A stretch of 64,000 nucleotides of DNA from Stramonita haemastoma (GCA_030674155.1 CM060342.1:25991882-26055881), one strand, 5' to 3'. Shown: positions 11,728-23,339, counted from the first letter of the stretch. A program made the numbers and translations. Notes: a model not told the origin generated them from the letters alone.

Positions 11728-12361
11728 GTTGCCAGTTAATTAATGTGACCCTAGACTGTTTTACTAAAACTTTTCTAATGTCATTCTAATTGTTTTGCAG
11801 ATCTGTATTTATCATATATTTATAAAGTATAATTTGTAGTCAACAGAAGACTTGTTTGATTTGAATAATGATTTTGCAAAAGAAAAGCATAATCATTAAT
11901 TTAATGTCACTATTGTTTTATTATCACAATAATATCTGACCATTATCATGTTGTGTGATATTTCAATGGTATGTGCGCAAAAAGGAAGAACTACACAATG
12001 AAGAGGGAAGAGTATTATTTTATCAGTTTCCTGGTTTTGGTGAAGACAAAAAGAGGAAATATCCCAATAGGTCTGAATGGGGAAAAGAATTTTAAGAGCA
12101 GTGACTGACAATTGACATTGACACTGGGCACATTCTGTTCTTGCTGTAAGTGTAAATGTGCCTCTGCTCCTGTATACTTCTTTACTGATTATATGCTACA
12201 TTCTGTCCTCTTTTCTCCCCAAAAGCATAAGAAAGTTGTTGTTGTTGTTGTTATGTGTGTGTGGGTGTGGGTGCGTATATGCGTGTCTGTGTGTGTGTGT
12301 ACACACGTGTGTGTGTATTTGTGTGTGTACACACGTGTGTGTGTGTGCATGTATGAGTGTG

Positions 12362-12394
<33 letters not shown>

Positions 12395-13500
12395 TTGTCA
12401 GAGGGAGAAAGAGAATTTTGTTATATAAGATACAGTATCGCTAGTTACTATTGCTTTACCCCAGCTTTGCATGACCAATCTCTCTCTTTGTTTGTCTGTA
12501 CAGACGTTCCTAACGAGGCAAGCACAGCAGTAACACTAACAGGCTCCTACCTGGTCAGTGTAAGCACAAAGGGGCGTAAACTTCACCCTTTACTTGTGAG
12601 GAGTTATCCCTTCACCCTGGCCGTGCTCAATGACCCAAATCGACATCATCTTTGTCTTTCGGTGGCACCTGCTTTGCCCCAGCCTCACACCTGAGGGGGT
12701 CCCACCCACCACCTCTTCTTCCCTCTCCTCCATTAACAGGTAGGTTTGTTTGGACTGTGGAGGGAGACGTGATGAGCATGTGATCATCATGCGTTCAGAC
12801 AGTGTCTGCAACAAGAGTTGGGAGGGCTGGTTGTGGGTTGGGGAGTATAGTGTAGTACTGTATACAGTGTGTGTTTTGTTTGGATTTCTTGGTCATCGTC
12901 TAGAACTTTATTTGAATTATATGTTGATCTTCTGTTTTGTGTTATTGAAGCTGGTCATGGAATCTTGTTTTAAAACAGTTTATGGTTAAATTCTCTGTGG
13001 GAACTTTGAAATTGCTGATAACACAGGACTTTTGAGTTTTCTCTGACGTGGCTGAATGAAATAAGCAGTGTCTGTGAGCACAGGAGAAAGGTGAGGGTCT
13101 GCCAAGTTTAGTCTTGCCCTTGACTTCTTACTCTTGTTCTGGAAGTGTGATGGCAGTGCAAGAATGATGTCTCTGGAGGTAAAGCTCTAAGTCAGTCAGC
13201 GCAGAATCATGAGTATATGATGTGATTGATTCTTACATTTATTTTTTTTTAGATTGGTGTTGTGTTATGTGATGTGAGTACTTGCATTTCACACTGGAAG
13301 TGAGACAGCTTAAACAGCTTTCTTATTTAGAAAAGTCTTTTTTTATCTCTTCTTATAAAATCTGATTTTGTTAAAGATATTAAGAAATTGATTGTATAGA
13401 TCTGTAGCTTAGGTTTTTTGGTCTGTTTTCATTGGAGATCTATGTGTTCTTCTTTGTTGCAGAACTTACTTACCCACAGTTCATTTTTTGGAAGATGATG
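11728..13500 (+). other. Intron 1, right-middle part
   Basis: Contains a GT-rich tract at 12239-12396 with embedded ACACGTGT palindromes. Otherwise AT-rich with no recognisable coding. An AG followed by a short open stretch at about 12505 has a stop within ten codons, so I do not call an exon there. Confidence 0.5.
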
Positions 13501-13673
13501 ATGATAATGATAATACATCAGTAGTAATATTTATCATGATAATAGTGGAATTTATACAGCACTATATTTTGTAAGAACAAATCAAAGTGCAGTTTTCACA
13601 CCCATTATAATTTTTCACACCCATTATAATTTTTAAATCATTTCCAAAAACTTACAATTTTTCTCAAACAGTT

Positions 13674-14055
13674 CCACCCAAGGATCACTATATCAAAGCA
13701 TCATCTCTGTATGATTTGATACATGTATACACAGAGTGGGATGTCAGAAGGATCAAAATAATGTGGTTTCAGGCATTGATGGCAGTGGCAGCAAGAGAGA
13801 CAGTGTCATGTGCGTGTAAAAAATGTGTAATTTTTCTCTAGCAGTCCACCCTAAGATCACTGTTAAAGTATCGTGAATCTTTGTATGATTTGTTACACGT
13901 ATACACTGAGATTTGGATTGTCAGAGAGATCAAAATAATGTGGTTTCAGGCACTAGCAGTCCACCTAAGATCATATCAAAGTATCATCTCTGTATGATTT
14001 GGCACATGTATACACAGAGAGTTAATTGTCAGAGAGATCAAAATGAGGGGTTCAG
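13674..14055 (+). repeat. Three decayed tandem units ending at the start-codon exon
   Basis: Three units of roughly 110-170 bases share the order GATCACT...AAAGTATC...CTGTATGATTTG...ATGTATACACAGAG...CAGAGAGATCAAAA. Unit 1 (about 13674-13842) includes, at 13768-13815, a copy of the first part of the start-codon exon with its TTCAG acceptor. Unit 2 (about 13843-13955) lacks the exon part. Unit 3 leads directly into the real exon at 14056. Confidence 0.85.
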
Positions 14056-14222
14056 GCATTGACGGCAGTGGCAGCAAGAGAGACAGTGCCATGCCGCTTC
14101 TACCTCGCCCAGGTAATCTGAAAGACCCCCAGATAGTGGGCCTCTTCAATGGAGACGACCCTGAGAAAATCTACACCGACCTTCGGGAGATCGGACATGG
14201 CAGTTTCGGGGCTGTGTACTTT
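14056..14222 (+). CDS. TAOK: TAO kinase exon 2: start codon and kinase glycine loop (coding 14091-14222)
   Basis: Encodes residues 1-44 of a TAO-family Ste20 serine/threonine kinase. In known TAOKs this is a MAP3K feeding MKK3/6-p38 and a Hippo/MST activator, and it also acts on microtubules. Seen: a short N-terminus, then [20 protein letters not shown] with the Gly-rich ATP loop GHGSFG at residues 35-40. ATG 14091 is chosen because it matches the family start. An in-frame ATG at 14043 lies before the presumed acceptor (AG 14054-14055) and would add 16 residues. The donor is GTGAGT at 14223, phase 0. The acceptor has a weak pyrimidine tract, and a decayed copy of this exon's start lies 288 bases upstream. 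Confidence 0.93.
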
Positions 14223-15123
14223 GTGAGTACTCTTTTCCTTCCTTCCTCAATGATTTGTCTTGGTTTTGGGTTTTTTGGTTGTTGTTGTTTTTTTTTTAAT
14301 GTGTGTCAAAATAAAATGGAAAGGAAAAAAAATAGGTGGAGAAGAAGAAGACTTGCATGAATTTTTTTTTTTTTTTTTTAAAAAGAATGTAAGTTGGACA
14401 TTTTATACCTGTCTTCTTATTCTGTGTTGCATTGTTATCACTTCATATTTACTAGTATGGTATAGTATAGTGTGTTGTACTTTACTTATTATGTCATATA
14501 TATTATTGAATACCATATTGTAAGGGATAGGGGGGAGGGATAGCCTTGGGGTTAAAGAGTTGAGCTCATGATCTGAAGGCCTGTGTTGGAGCCAACACCA
14601 AGGCGCCTGTTTAAGGGGATTTTTTTCCACTGAAGTTAACATCAGTACTGACTCCACTCCCTGGAAGTCCATAAGATGAGACCATAAACCGAGGTCCCTT
14701 GTGCAAATGCACGCAGAACATCATGCACACTCATCAAAAACCAATTTCGCTTTTAAGAAAAATAGACTTTCTTGCCATAAAAAAGTCATGACAAACTTTA
14801 AAAAAACGCATGCACATTTGTGTTGTGTTTAGATGTCGTCCCCAGAGTCAGAATGTTGCTACCTTAATTGGGAATAAACTGTCAATATATATGCGCAATC
14901 TCACCATTTGTGAATCTTGGGGTTCAATCCGAGGAACAAAACAAAACAAAAAAAAGAATACCATATTTTATGTCATATCATATCATTTTATCATTATATT
15001 GTATTATGTCACATTATATTATATTATATCATACCATTTTTTGCATTATGCTGTATTATACATTATTTTATATCATATCGAATGACTGTTCATTACACAG
15101 CATTACATTGTCACTGTCACCAG
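14223..15123 (+). other. Intron 2 with a composite SINE
   Basis: Holds T-runs, a family B SINE at about 14535-14945 and an AT-rich ATATTATATC-type tract before the acceptor CACCAG at 15118-15123. Confidence 0.7.
14535..14945 (+). repeat. SINE family B, long composite copy
   Basis: Degenerate tRNA-like head (TTAAAGAGTTGAGCTCATGAT, then a worn B-box region), then GTTAACATCAGTACTGACTC, ACGCAGAACATC, a damaged core, and a 3' module with ATGCACATTTGTGTTGTG and GCGCAATCTCACCATTTGTG. The same order is seen at 30040-30597. Confidence 0.65.
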
Positions 15124-15195
15124 GCTCGGCATATACAGACGAAGGAGGTGGTGGCTATCAAGAAGATGTCGTACAGTGGCAAAGGATCTCAAGAT
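15124..15195 (+). CDS. TAOK: TAO kinase exon 3: VAIKK lysine
   Basis: 72 bases, residues 45-68, phase 0 at both ends. Encodes VVAIKKMSYSGK. The ATP-anchoring lysine falls at residue 57, the same number as in vertebrate TAOK1 and TAOK2. Acceptor CAG at 15121-15123, donor GTAAGT at 15196. Confidence 0.95.
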
Positions 15196-15251
15196 GTAAG
15201 TGCTGAAAGTAATAGTAACTTTTTCTTTTTTTACTCAGTACTGTGGGTGTC

Positions 15252-15286
<35 letters not shown>

Positions 15287-15550
15287 TGTATCCACACTCT
15301 TTGTGTGCATGTGTGTATATGAGAACATATATATGCATAACAGGCATTTGACTTTAAAAAACAAAAAAGTCTGTTAATTACATGTCAGTGTGTGTACATG
15401 TCTATATGTGTGGATGTGTTTTTTATAAGTAAATTGGCAGTGTGTGTGTGTGTGTGTGCGCAAATAACTTTTACTGTGCATTTTGCGGACACTGTACAGC
15501 ACTTGCTGAAGAGTTCAGTTCAGCGTTAAATAAAAATTACATAGGTCTGA

Positions 15551-15894
15551 TAATGAAAGCCTAGTGGTCAGAACATTGCGCTGGCAATTTGACGACCCGG
15601 GTTCGAATCCGGTCAAGGAAATTTTCTTCCTGGAGTTAACATCAGTGCTGACTCCACTCTCCCCAAAAGTCCTTCGGATGAGACTTTAAACCGAGGCCCG
15701 TGTGCGAACGCACGCAGAACATCTTGCGCACACGTTAAATCCTGTTCCGCTTTTCGTAAGAGTAGGCCATCGTGTTCCGGTGGGAACAGATGACAAGATT
15801 TACATAACTGCATACACATGGGGACCGGATGAAAAAAGCACATGATTGCTTATTCTGTTATCCTCGATATAAAAGAATAAATAAATAAATAAAT
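15551..15894 (+). repeat. SINE family A, near full-length
   Basis: Order of parts: tRNA-like head with A-box (GCCTAGTGGTCAGAACAT) and B-box (GGGTTCGAATCC), GTTAACATCAGTGCTGACTC, GTCCTTCGGATGAGAC, ACGCAGAACATCTTG, conserved core (AATCCTGTTCCGC, GAGTAGGCCATCG), GGGGACCGGATG, ATCCTCGATAT, and an (AAAT)n tail. The head is derived from a tRNA gene and is not itself a tRNA: no acceptor stem closes. Confidence 0.9.
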
Positions 15895-16833
15895 ATTCTT
15901 GTTGGTTCCAGTTGGTTGAGTGTGTGTTTCTCTAGAATTAAGTCTTTGGTGTTATGTCATAGCTGTTCATATGGACACGTCCTGTACGTCAAAATGCCAA
16001 GTTGTAGCTATAATTTATACAACATAAAATGAAAATGTAAACACTTAAAAATTTGTGTTCAATCTAAGGGAGATCACCCATGCTGCTAGCTGAATTTGTC
16101 TCCTTTCTAATGAATTCCTTCCCTTTAACTGTCAGTTGCTTTAAATGTGTATGCTTTTAGATTTCTTTTACATCACTGTGAGTTATTTTCCATGATAAAA
16201 ATGATGACAAAAAAGAGGTACATAATGAAAGAGGCAGTGTTTGCCAGTTTTACTTGAAAGGGATTCCTGAGCCTCGGGAAACATCACTGTATGTAAAATC
16301 AATGTGATTCTTGTGGATTTGCTGATGGGTGTGTACACCTTGTTCAGATAAGCCTGTGTAAAAGTTGGGGCTTTTTTAGCATTCACATTTAGCATAAAGC
16401 TCTGTGGGCCAGGGGAGAATTTCGCTGACATTCAGAAGCAAAATCTGTGCTTGTCTGAAAGATACAGCAAAATTAAGAGAGGTACAAGAAAAAAAAAGTT
16501 TGTGTCAGTTGTCATATTTGCATGTCCACCTTCTTGTTTCTGGTTGTACTTGTACCTCCCTAAGTGCAAAAATATTTACCTTTTTTTGGGGGTATGCTGG
16601 TAGAAAACCATCAGGATGATCTCAAAGTTACTTTGGCCAGCAAATGTAGGGAAAACTTTCTTCCTTTTCTTGTCTGTATCTGTTTATTTTTTATTTATTT
16701 TATTATTTTATATACATAAATAAATATGTCTGTATCTGTTCTGACAGTGTGCTTATGGTCAGATATGCGTGTGGTTAGATATATATATTTTTTTTTTATA
16801 TACATTCACGGGTTTTGTTTGTGTAATGGGCAG
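15895..16833 (+). other. Intron 3, right part: nothing recognised
   Basis: Apart from the SINE to its left, this is unique-looking AT-rich sequence ending in a T-run and the acceptor GGGCAG. Confidence 0.6.
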
Positions 16834-16935
16834 AAATGGCAAGACATCATCAAAGAAGTGCGTTTCCTGGAAGAAGTGAAACATGACAACACCATAGAGT
16901 ACAAAGGGTGCTACCTCAAGGACCACACAGCATGG
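16834..16935 (+). CDS. TAOK: TAO kinase exon 4: alpha-C helix
   Basis: 102 bases, residues 69-102, phase 0/0. Encodes [19 protein letters not shown] and [14 protein letters not shown]. The glutamate of the alpha-C helix (KEV) that pairs with K57 is present. Donor GTCAGT at 16936 is a slightly weak match. Confidence 0.95.
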
Positions 16936-17040
16936 GTCAGTTGTTACTCTTTTCTTTTACTTTTTTCCCCCCTTCTTTTTTGATTGATTTAAGTTAGGCT
17001 GGGAATGTCTCCAGGTTTGTCCTCCCCCCTCCCCTAAGAT

Positions 17041-17092
17041 AAATTCCTCCCTCCCCTCCCCCCCCCCCCCCCCCCCCCCACCAAAAAAAGAA
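17041..17092. repeat. Poly-C tract with C-runs
   Basis: C-run of over 20 bases in a pyrimidine-rich setting. Such runs are prone to length error. Confidence 0.8.
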
Positions 17093-17234
17093 GGGTGTGT
17101 TGATCCTTTTTTTTTTTCACTTCCGTAAGTATCAAGTACCTTGACAGCTACAACTACAGCTACAAACACATCTTTCATCATCGAACACAGGTGATATAAT
17201 TTAGGTGATATAATTTTAATGCAGAAACATCCTA

Positions 17235-17330
17235 AAGTTGGAATATGGCTATTTTCATGGTAGGTAAAAATGATCGCATACGCGAAATCTCACCATTGGG
17301 GAACCTTGGAGCTCTAGCCGAGGGGAAAAA
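17235..17330 (+). repeat. Dispersed repeat: 'CTCACCATTGG' 3' module
   Basis: Copy of the module TTTTCATGGTAGGTAAAAA / CGCATACGCGAAATCTCACC / GGAGCTCTAGCCGAGG. Similar copies are at 14870-14945, 25490-25570, 26490-26790 (tandem) and 30500-30597. In two of these it forms the 3' end of SINE family B. Confidence 0.75.
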
Positions 17331-17607
17331 AAATGCAGAATGTTTTGATTTGTGGCAGTTGTTCAAACTGACATGGAGATTTTAGAAAATAAATAAAGAA
17401 AGATAAATATATTTGATTAGCAATGTTAACAGAAATTTCTCCTGATGTTGATCACACATTTTTGCATTGATTTTATTTAGAATTTTTCCTTGTGTGATAT
17501 TATGACATCATCGATAGGTTGATGAATGTATAAACCATGTGTGTGGTAAAATGTATACATGTGCATACATCTGACTTGTATGAATTAGTTTATTTGCTGG
17601 TTTTCAG

Positions 17608-17653
17608 CTGGTGATGGAATACTGCCTCGGTTCTGCCTCCGATATTGTGGAAG
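17608..17653 (+). CDS. TAOK: TAO kinase exon 5: hinge region
   Basis: 46 bases, residues 103-117 plus the first base of residue 118 (phase 1). Encodes LVMEYCLGSASDIVE, the hinge between kinase lobes, almost identical to the family's usual sequence. Acceptor TTTTCAG, donor GTAAAG. Confidence 0.95.
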
Positions 17654-17730
17654 GTAAAGCATTACTTGTACACTTTCTCATGTACTACTATCAACACTAA
17701 TATTGTATTGCACTAGTCCTTTATTCCTTA

Positions 17731-17803
17731 CTTTCAACACAGAAGTATTTTTGCCTTTCAACACAGAAGTAGTTTTGCCTTTCAACACAGAAGTAGTTTT
17801 GCA
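17731..17803. repeat. Three tandem 24-base units
   Basis: Unit CTTTCAACACAGAAGTAGTT plus TTGC, three copies with one change in the first. It lies 80 bases past the exon 5 donor but does not copy exon sequence. Confidence 0.9.
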
Positions 17804-17894
17804 GCGTTCAGTATTTCACACACATTGACGGAGAAGATGCCTTTGGGTACTACCTCGGTGTAACAAATGAGAAATCCTCACTTCATGTCAAGCC

Positions 17895-18182
17895 ATGGTG
17901 GCAGGATAGCCCAGTGGTTAGAGCGTTGAGCTTGTGATCTGATGACCCAGGTTTGAGTCACCACCAAGGCACCTATTTGAGGGGATTTTTTTTCTCTTGG
18001 AGTTAACATCAGTACCAACTCCACTCCCCCGAAAGTCCATGGGATGGAGACTGTAGACCTATAGACTGAAGTTTCGTTTGTGGACACATGGAGAACATCT
18101 CAGGCACACATTTAAATATGCTGCACCTTTTGGAAGAGTAGGCCATTGCATGCCTGTAGGAATGGATGAAAAAGTTTTTAAA
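17895..18182 (+). repeat. SINE family B copy (head and core)
   Basis: tRNA-like head GGATAGCCCAGTGGTTAGAG with a worn B-box (CAGGTTTGAGTCACC), then GGAGTTAACATCAGTACCAA and the core AAGAGTAGGCCATTGCATGC. It lacks the 3' module seen in longer copies. Confidence 0.75.
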
Positions 18183-18334
18183 AAACAGATTCTTACATGT
18201 CATAGGTAGACATAATTTCTGAAGCCCCAGCCAAGGAAGGGAGGGAGGGGTAGGATTCAGTTGTTACAAGAGTTGTCTTTTTCCAAAATTCTGAGGAATA
18301 ATATGCTCTGATAGAGATGCATGTGTTCACGTTC

Positions 18335-18335
18335 A

Positions 18336-18383
<48 letters not shown>

Positions 18384-18467
18384 TACACATTTGAATACAG
18401 AAGTGTCGAGTCACAGTCAAAATTTTATTTCCAGATGGTACATTGAGTAAGCAATACTTTTGCTTTT

Positions 18468-18527
<60 letters not shown>
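18335..18527. repeat. (CA)n then (GT)n pair
   Basis: CA at about 18343-18380 and GT at 18471-18527, complementary arms about 90 bases apart. Confidence 0.9.
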
Positions 18528-18528
<1 letters not shown>

Positions 18529-18669
18529 ATCCACACATACAAGTCAAAAACAATATTATCAGTCATAATAATCACAAAACACTTACACATACATACATTA
18601 TTTTGTCATAGCATTGACTTCACGTCACGTGCGCATGCATGCGTGTGTGTGTACATTCGAATTGGCTAA

Positions 18670-18790
18670 AACTATAAATTGTCATTGATTGCTTGTGTGT
18701 TGTATAGGTCGAATGCAAGCGCTTTGATTTGTTTTCACAAGATATAGCGCTATATAAATTCCATGTATCATTATTATTATTATTATTATT
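18670..18790 (+). repeat. 'ATAGCGCTATA' dispersed repeat with (ATT)n
   Basis: Contains GATATAGCGCTATATAAATT and GCAAGCGCTTTGATTTG, opposite in orientation to the copies at 2574 and 33850. It runs into (ATT)n and ends 35 bases before the exon 6 acceptor. Confidence 0.7.
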
Positions 18791-18824
18791 ACTTCCAACC
18801 ATTCTTTGCTCTGTCGATGTTCAG

Positions 18825-18974
18825 TGCACAAGAAGCCGCTACGTGAAGTGGAGATCTCGGCCATCTGCCAGGGGGCGCTGCAGGGTCTGGTGTATTTGCA
18901 CAGCAAGGAGAAGATTCACCGCGACATCAAGGCCGGCAACATATTGCTGACAGAAGACGGCACTGTCAAATTGG
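18825..18974 (+). CDS. TAOK: TAO kinase exon 6: catalytic loop
   Basis: 150 bases, residues 118-168 (phase 1 in, phase 1 out). Encodes [22 protein letters not shown] and the catalytic loop [12 protein letters not shown], with the catalytic Asp at residue 151 as in vertebrate TAOKs. Acceptor GTTCAG, donor GTCAGT at 18975. Confidence 0.96.
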
Positions 18975-19886
18975 GTCAGTCTTCATCTTCTTCTTCTTCT
19001 CTCGTTCGCTTTACATTGTCAGATGTGTCTAGGAAAAATAATGGCATGTCCTTTCCAGCTCCTCTAGTGGGCTGTACAGCTTAGGCGGTAGGGTTATGGG
19101 TCTGTGAGATCTGGGGGATGTGCTGTGTTGTGTGGTGTCGGGTGGGTGTACTGTGGTGTGGATGGGTGTTTCACCACCCCATGAGTTTCTTCCTCTGTGT
19201 ACTGAAAGTAATGAAGTATTGGTGTCAGTGTGCTTTTGTATGATTTGAACTTGTTAGTGGGGTTTTTGTGTGTGTGTGTGTGGTCTACCAGTTTAATGAT
19301 CTTTACCACAAAAAAATTTTTTAAAAGAGACTCAGGGTTTTTTTTCTTGTCTTTTAAAAAAAAATTTTCATTGCTTTCTGCTTCTAAGCAAAAGCTTAAC
19401 AAGGCACCCCCACCCCTTTTCTAATTTTTTCAGAAGGCAAATTTGAAATAAAAAAATTTTTTTTAGGTGGACTTTACTATGATGAGTTTAGCTGTAAATG
19501 CCGCACAGTGCACAAATCCAGCAGAAATCAGTCAAGGTCCATGTCCAGTGCTAAAATTAGTGCACCCCTTCCTTTAATCCTTTCGCTGCTATCATACTTT
19601 GCTCGGGCACATGCTGGATGAAACAGAGAGAGCGTTGAATCATGACGAACAGTGATCGTCAATTGAGCATTGCTGGCGACAGTTTCTATGACAGAACGCT
19701 GTTTGTCAGCAGCACAGTAAAGAGGTTAACCAAGTCTCAAGTGTGGTAAGTTCCTGCTATAGTGAACACCAGCTGGCTCCAGCTGGGCTGGGATGGAATG
19801 GAATGGATAGCAGCTGAGAACAGCTGAAGAGTGGGGGAAAGTAGCGCTGTGGCCGTAGAGTATAAGTGGCATAACCAACCATGACT

Positions 19887-20235
19887 GGGGGCAGGATACA
19901 GCCTAGTGGTCAGAACATTGCGCTCGCAATTTGACAACCCTGGTTCAGTTCCCGGTCAAGGGGATTTTTCCTCAGGAGTTAACATTAGTGCTGACTCCAC
20001 TCCCCCCAAAAGTCTTTCGGATGAGACTGTAAAGCGAGGCCCCATGTGCAAACACACACACAACATCTTGAGCACATGTTAAATCCTGTTCCGCTTTTCG
20101 TAAGAGAAGCCCACCGTGTGCCAGTGGGAACATATGACATTTACAAAACTGCATGCACACAGGGACTGGATGTTTAAAAAAAAAGCATATGATTGCTTAT
20201 TCCATTATTCTCAGTATAAAATGATAAATAAATTT
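19887..20235 (+). repeat. SINE family A, near full-length, abutting exon 7
   Basis: Head CAGCCTAGTGGTCAGAACAT, B-box worn to GGTTCAGTTCCCGG, core GAAGCCCACCGTGTG (diverged), 3' end with AAATAAATT tail. Only about 25 bases separate its tail from the first coding base of exon 7. Confidence 0.85.
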
Positions 20236-20243
20236 TTAAATGA

Positions 20244-20790
<547 letters not shown>

Positions 20791-21104
20791 ATTTCTCAAA
20801 GGCAAGGGCCTTCCCCTTTTTCAGTTTTTGTGTTAATTTTGGGGGTGCACATATTGTTTATATAATAATATGCAATTTGTCTGAAGTAAAAGTTGTATTG
20901 ATCTGTTAGGATAGACTATAAAAAAAAAAACTATGACATATCTGTATCAGTGCTTTGTAATAACCATATGCAGTAGCTTCTCAATACTGTACTGAAAATA
21001 ATGATTTCAGCATATTTTGTGTCTCTGTTATAATGATCATACAGAATAATCAGTTGATACAAACAAAGGGGGAAAAAATCAAACGACTTTTTTTTTTTTA
21101 TCAG

Positions 21105-21280
21105 CGGAGAGGAAGCCGCCGTTATTCAACATGAACGCCATGAGTGCCCTGTACCACATAGCCCAGAACGATTCCCCGACGCTGTCCCATGGGGAATGGT
21201 CAGACGAGTTTCACAACTTCATCAACGTCTGTTTACAAAAAGGCCCTGCTGACAGACCCACTGGCAGCGACTGCCTTGCC
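21105..21280 (+). CDS. TAOK: TAO kinase exon 8: C-lobe
   Basis: 176 bases, residues 219-277, ending phase 0. Encodes [45 protein letters not shown] and [10 protein letters not shown]. The DRPT arginine of the kinase C-lobe is present. Donor GTAAGT is good. Confidence 0.96.
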
Positions 21281-21868
21281 GTAAGTAACCCTGCTGCGGT
21301 TTTACTGTTCAAAGTACAGTAACAAGTCATAATTCTAAGACTACGCACTGGGCACAACAGATAAACCACCATATGTCCACAAAGTGGAAACTTGCTCCTC
21401 ACATGTGTGCCTATGGTAAAGAAAACCAGACAGGCGAGCACATCCTTTCAAAGGTGTACGCTATTCAGCGACCTGAGGAAGAAAGTGTGGCCGACTGAGA
21501 TAACCCAGCAAACCAAGCTGTATGGCCCACGAGAGGAGCTGGAAAGGACATGCCATTAGTTTTCCCGACACATTTGATGGTGTAAAGCAAACGAGAGAAG
21601 AAGAAGTTCAGTTGAAATTTTGTTGTGGTTGTTACTGGAATCTTTTGTAGAATGATTTTAACTGTTCTAGATGATGGAATTGAAAGTGGTTGTGTGTTAA
21701 CATTATCAGTATTATGCCAGATGTATATAGCTGTGCAAGTCTCAATTTTCTGTCTGCTGTGCAAACTACTGTCAGTTTGTATTTTTGAAAGGCTTTTTTC
21801 CCACTTTCCTGTTATTATCTTTCCTGTTGTTGGCGTGTATAGTTATGTGCACATATATGCTTTGTATT

Positions 21869-21941
21869 GGAGTGTGTGTGTATGTGTGTGTGTGTGTGTG
21901 TGCGTGCGTGCATGCGTGCGTGCGAAGGAGAGAGAGGAGAG

Positions 21942-21975
<34 letters not shown>

Positions 21976-21977
21976 TG
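21869..21977. repeat. (GT)n then (GA)n microsatellite
   Basis: GT/GTGC array running into a GA array. Confidence 0.9.
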
Positions 21978-22158
21978 TCAATACAACTCCAGTAAGTCTG
22001 ACAGTAAGTAGATGATGATGATTTTGTGTGTGTGTGTTCGTACATGTGCTACATGTATTTGTGGTGCCCATATTTGCCAAGCAACAAAATGATAACAACC
22101 TCTCATTTTGATGACTCAAAAAGCGTATAACCTCAATCTTGCTTTCCTACCCTGACAG

Positions 22159-22357
22159 CACCCCTTTGTGCGAAAGACGCGGCGACCAGACGTGTTGCTG
22201 GAACTGATCATGCGCACCAAGGAAGCAGTGCGCAAACTGGACAATCTGCAGTACAGGCGCATGAAAAAACTCATCATGAACGGCAGCTCTGCAACCGATG
22301 AGCCTGATGCGCCTATTGTCCAGCACAGTCCTCATGTGCATTTACAGACTGCTGAAG
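22159..22357 (+). CDS. TAOK: TAO kinase exon 9: end of kinase domain, start of linker
   Basis: 199 bases, residues 278-344 (phase 0 to phase 1). Encodes [37 protein letters not shown], the family's conserved helix after the kinase domain, then a variable acidic and His-containing stretch ([16 protein letters not shown]). Donor GTAATA is weak but usable. Confidence 0.95.
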
Positions 22358-22419
22358 GTAATAAATTGTTGTGAAAGAATCAGTGGGGGGGGTTATTTGG
22401 TAGGATACTGTTTTGTGTG

Positions 22420-22540
22420 TTCCTGTGCTGCTAGAATGTGGTGTCAGTCAGTCTTGTCATGGGGGGGGGGGGGGATTTGTTTGAAGTTTGTGGCTTTAAA
22501 TGTTTGTCTCGCAAAAAAAAAAAAAAAAAAAAAGTGAAGG
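22420..22540. repeat. G-runs and A-run in intron 9
   Basis: G-runs of 8 and 14, and an A-run of about 20. Typical of the many homopolymers here. Confidence 0.8.
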
Positions 22541-22941
22541 ATTTATGTTAAACAGTGTTTTGTTGTGAGTGAGAGTGTGTGCGTGTGCGTATATGTGTGT
22601 TGCATTGTCAGTGCTTATTTGGTTATTTGCTAATCAGTTTGTTTTTTTTGTTTGTTTACTTTAAAAAAAAAAGTTTTGAGTTGTTATTTTTTTATATTGT
22701 CACATTCTTTTCTTTTCCTTTTCTTTCATGTTGAAAATGATTTGCGTTATGGAAAGTTACCTTCAAGTAACCAAAACAGCTTATCAATGAATATATATAT
22801 ATACACACACATACATATAACTGTAACCCGTTCTTATCATTATGAATCATAAATAAACAACACCAACACACAACCCCCACCCACCATAAAAAAAACAAAA
22901 ACCCCAAAACCCCAACCACCCTGTCTACTTCCATCTCGCAG

Positions 22942-23141
22942 CGGCCTCCATAGCAGACGAGGACATTTCTGTGGAGACGACACATCGTCCCAGGATGAGG
23001 ACCAGCTGGACAGCAAGTCGGGCAGTTTGGCCAGCCAACACTCAGCCAATTACGCCAGCAGCCAATCCAGCCTCACCAGCCTCACAGCCAATCATCCCTG
23101 AGGATGCTGTGCCTCCGCCCATCGTGCCGCGAGACCGCAGT
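22942..23141 (+). CDS. TAOK: TAO kinase exon 10: serine-rich linker, with two compensating one-base shifts
   Basis: 200 bases, phase 1 in, phase 0 out. As given, the frame is open but its middle reads as a Pro/Thr/Trp-rich string unlike TAOK linkers. A second frame between about 22973 and 23093 reads GDDTSSQDEDQLDSKSGS, then ASQHS and SSQSSLTSLT, which is what TAOK linkers look like. The switch needs one G more at GTGGAG (22971-22976) and one C fewer at CATCCCTG (about 23091). Both are homopolymers, and the shifts cancel. The C-terminal part, EDAVPPPIVPRDRS, is in the original frame. Function: flexible regulatory linker between kinase and coiled coil. Confidence 0.85.
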
Positions 23142-23288
23142 GTGAGTGTTGGTGAATGGAATGTTTGGGTGGATTGTTTCTTGTTCTGGCGGTGGTCTTG
23201 ATTTTTTAGGGGGGGGGGGAGGGAGTAGTGGTGTGTTTGTGTTTGCCGGTTTGTTTTTTTTTTGTTTTTGTGTTTGTTTGTTTTGTAT

Positions 23289-23291
<3 letters not shown>

Positions 23292-23334
<43 letters not shown>

Positions 23335-23339
23335 ACACA
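23292..23339. repeat. (CA)n microsatellite
   Basis: Pure CA for about 42 bases. Confidence 0.95.

Noticed and set aside
12480..12560. Possible 5' exon after CTGTACAG at about 12503
   Set aside because: Splice acceptor looks fair, but there is no conserved content, a stop follows quickly and no convincing donor was found.
15551..15620. Possible tRNA gene
   Set aside because: A- and B-boxes are present but no acceptor stem or anticodon arm closes, and the sequence continues into the SINE body. The same holds for the heads at 19887, 30040, 37460-37526 and 54792.
22942..23141. Reading the TAOK gene as a pseudogene because of the frame shifts
   Set aside because: All kinase catalytic residues, splice sites and exon phases elsewhere are intact, and the shifts sit in or near homopolymers. 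Assembly error is the simpler explanation.
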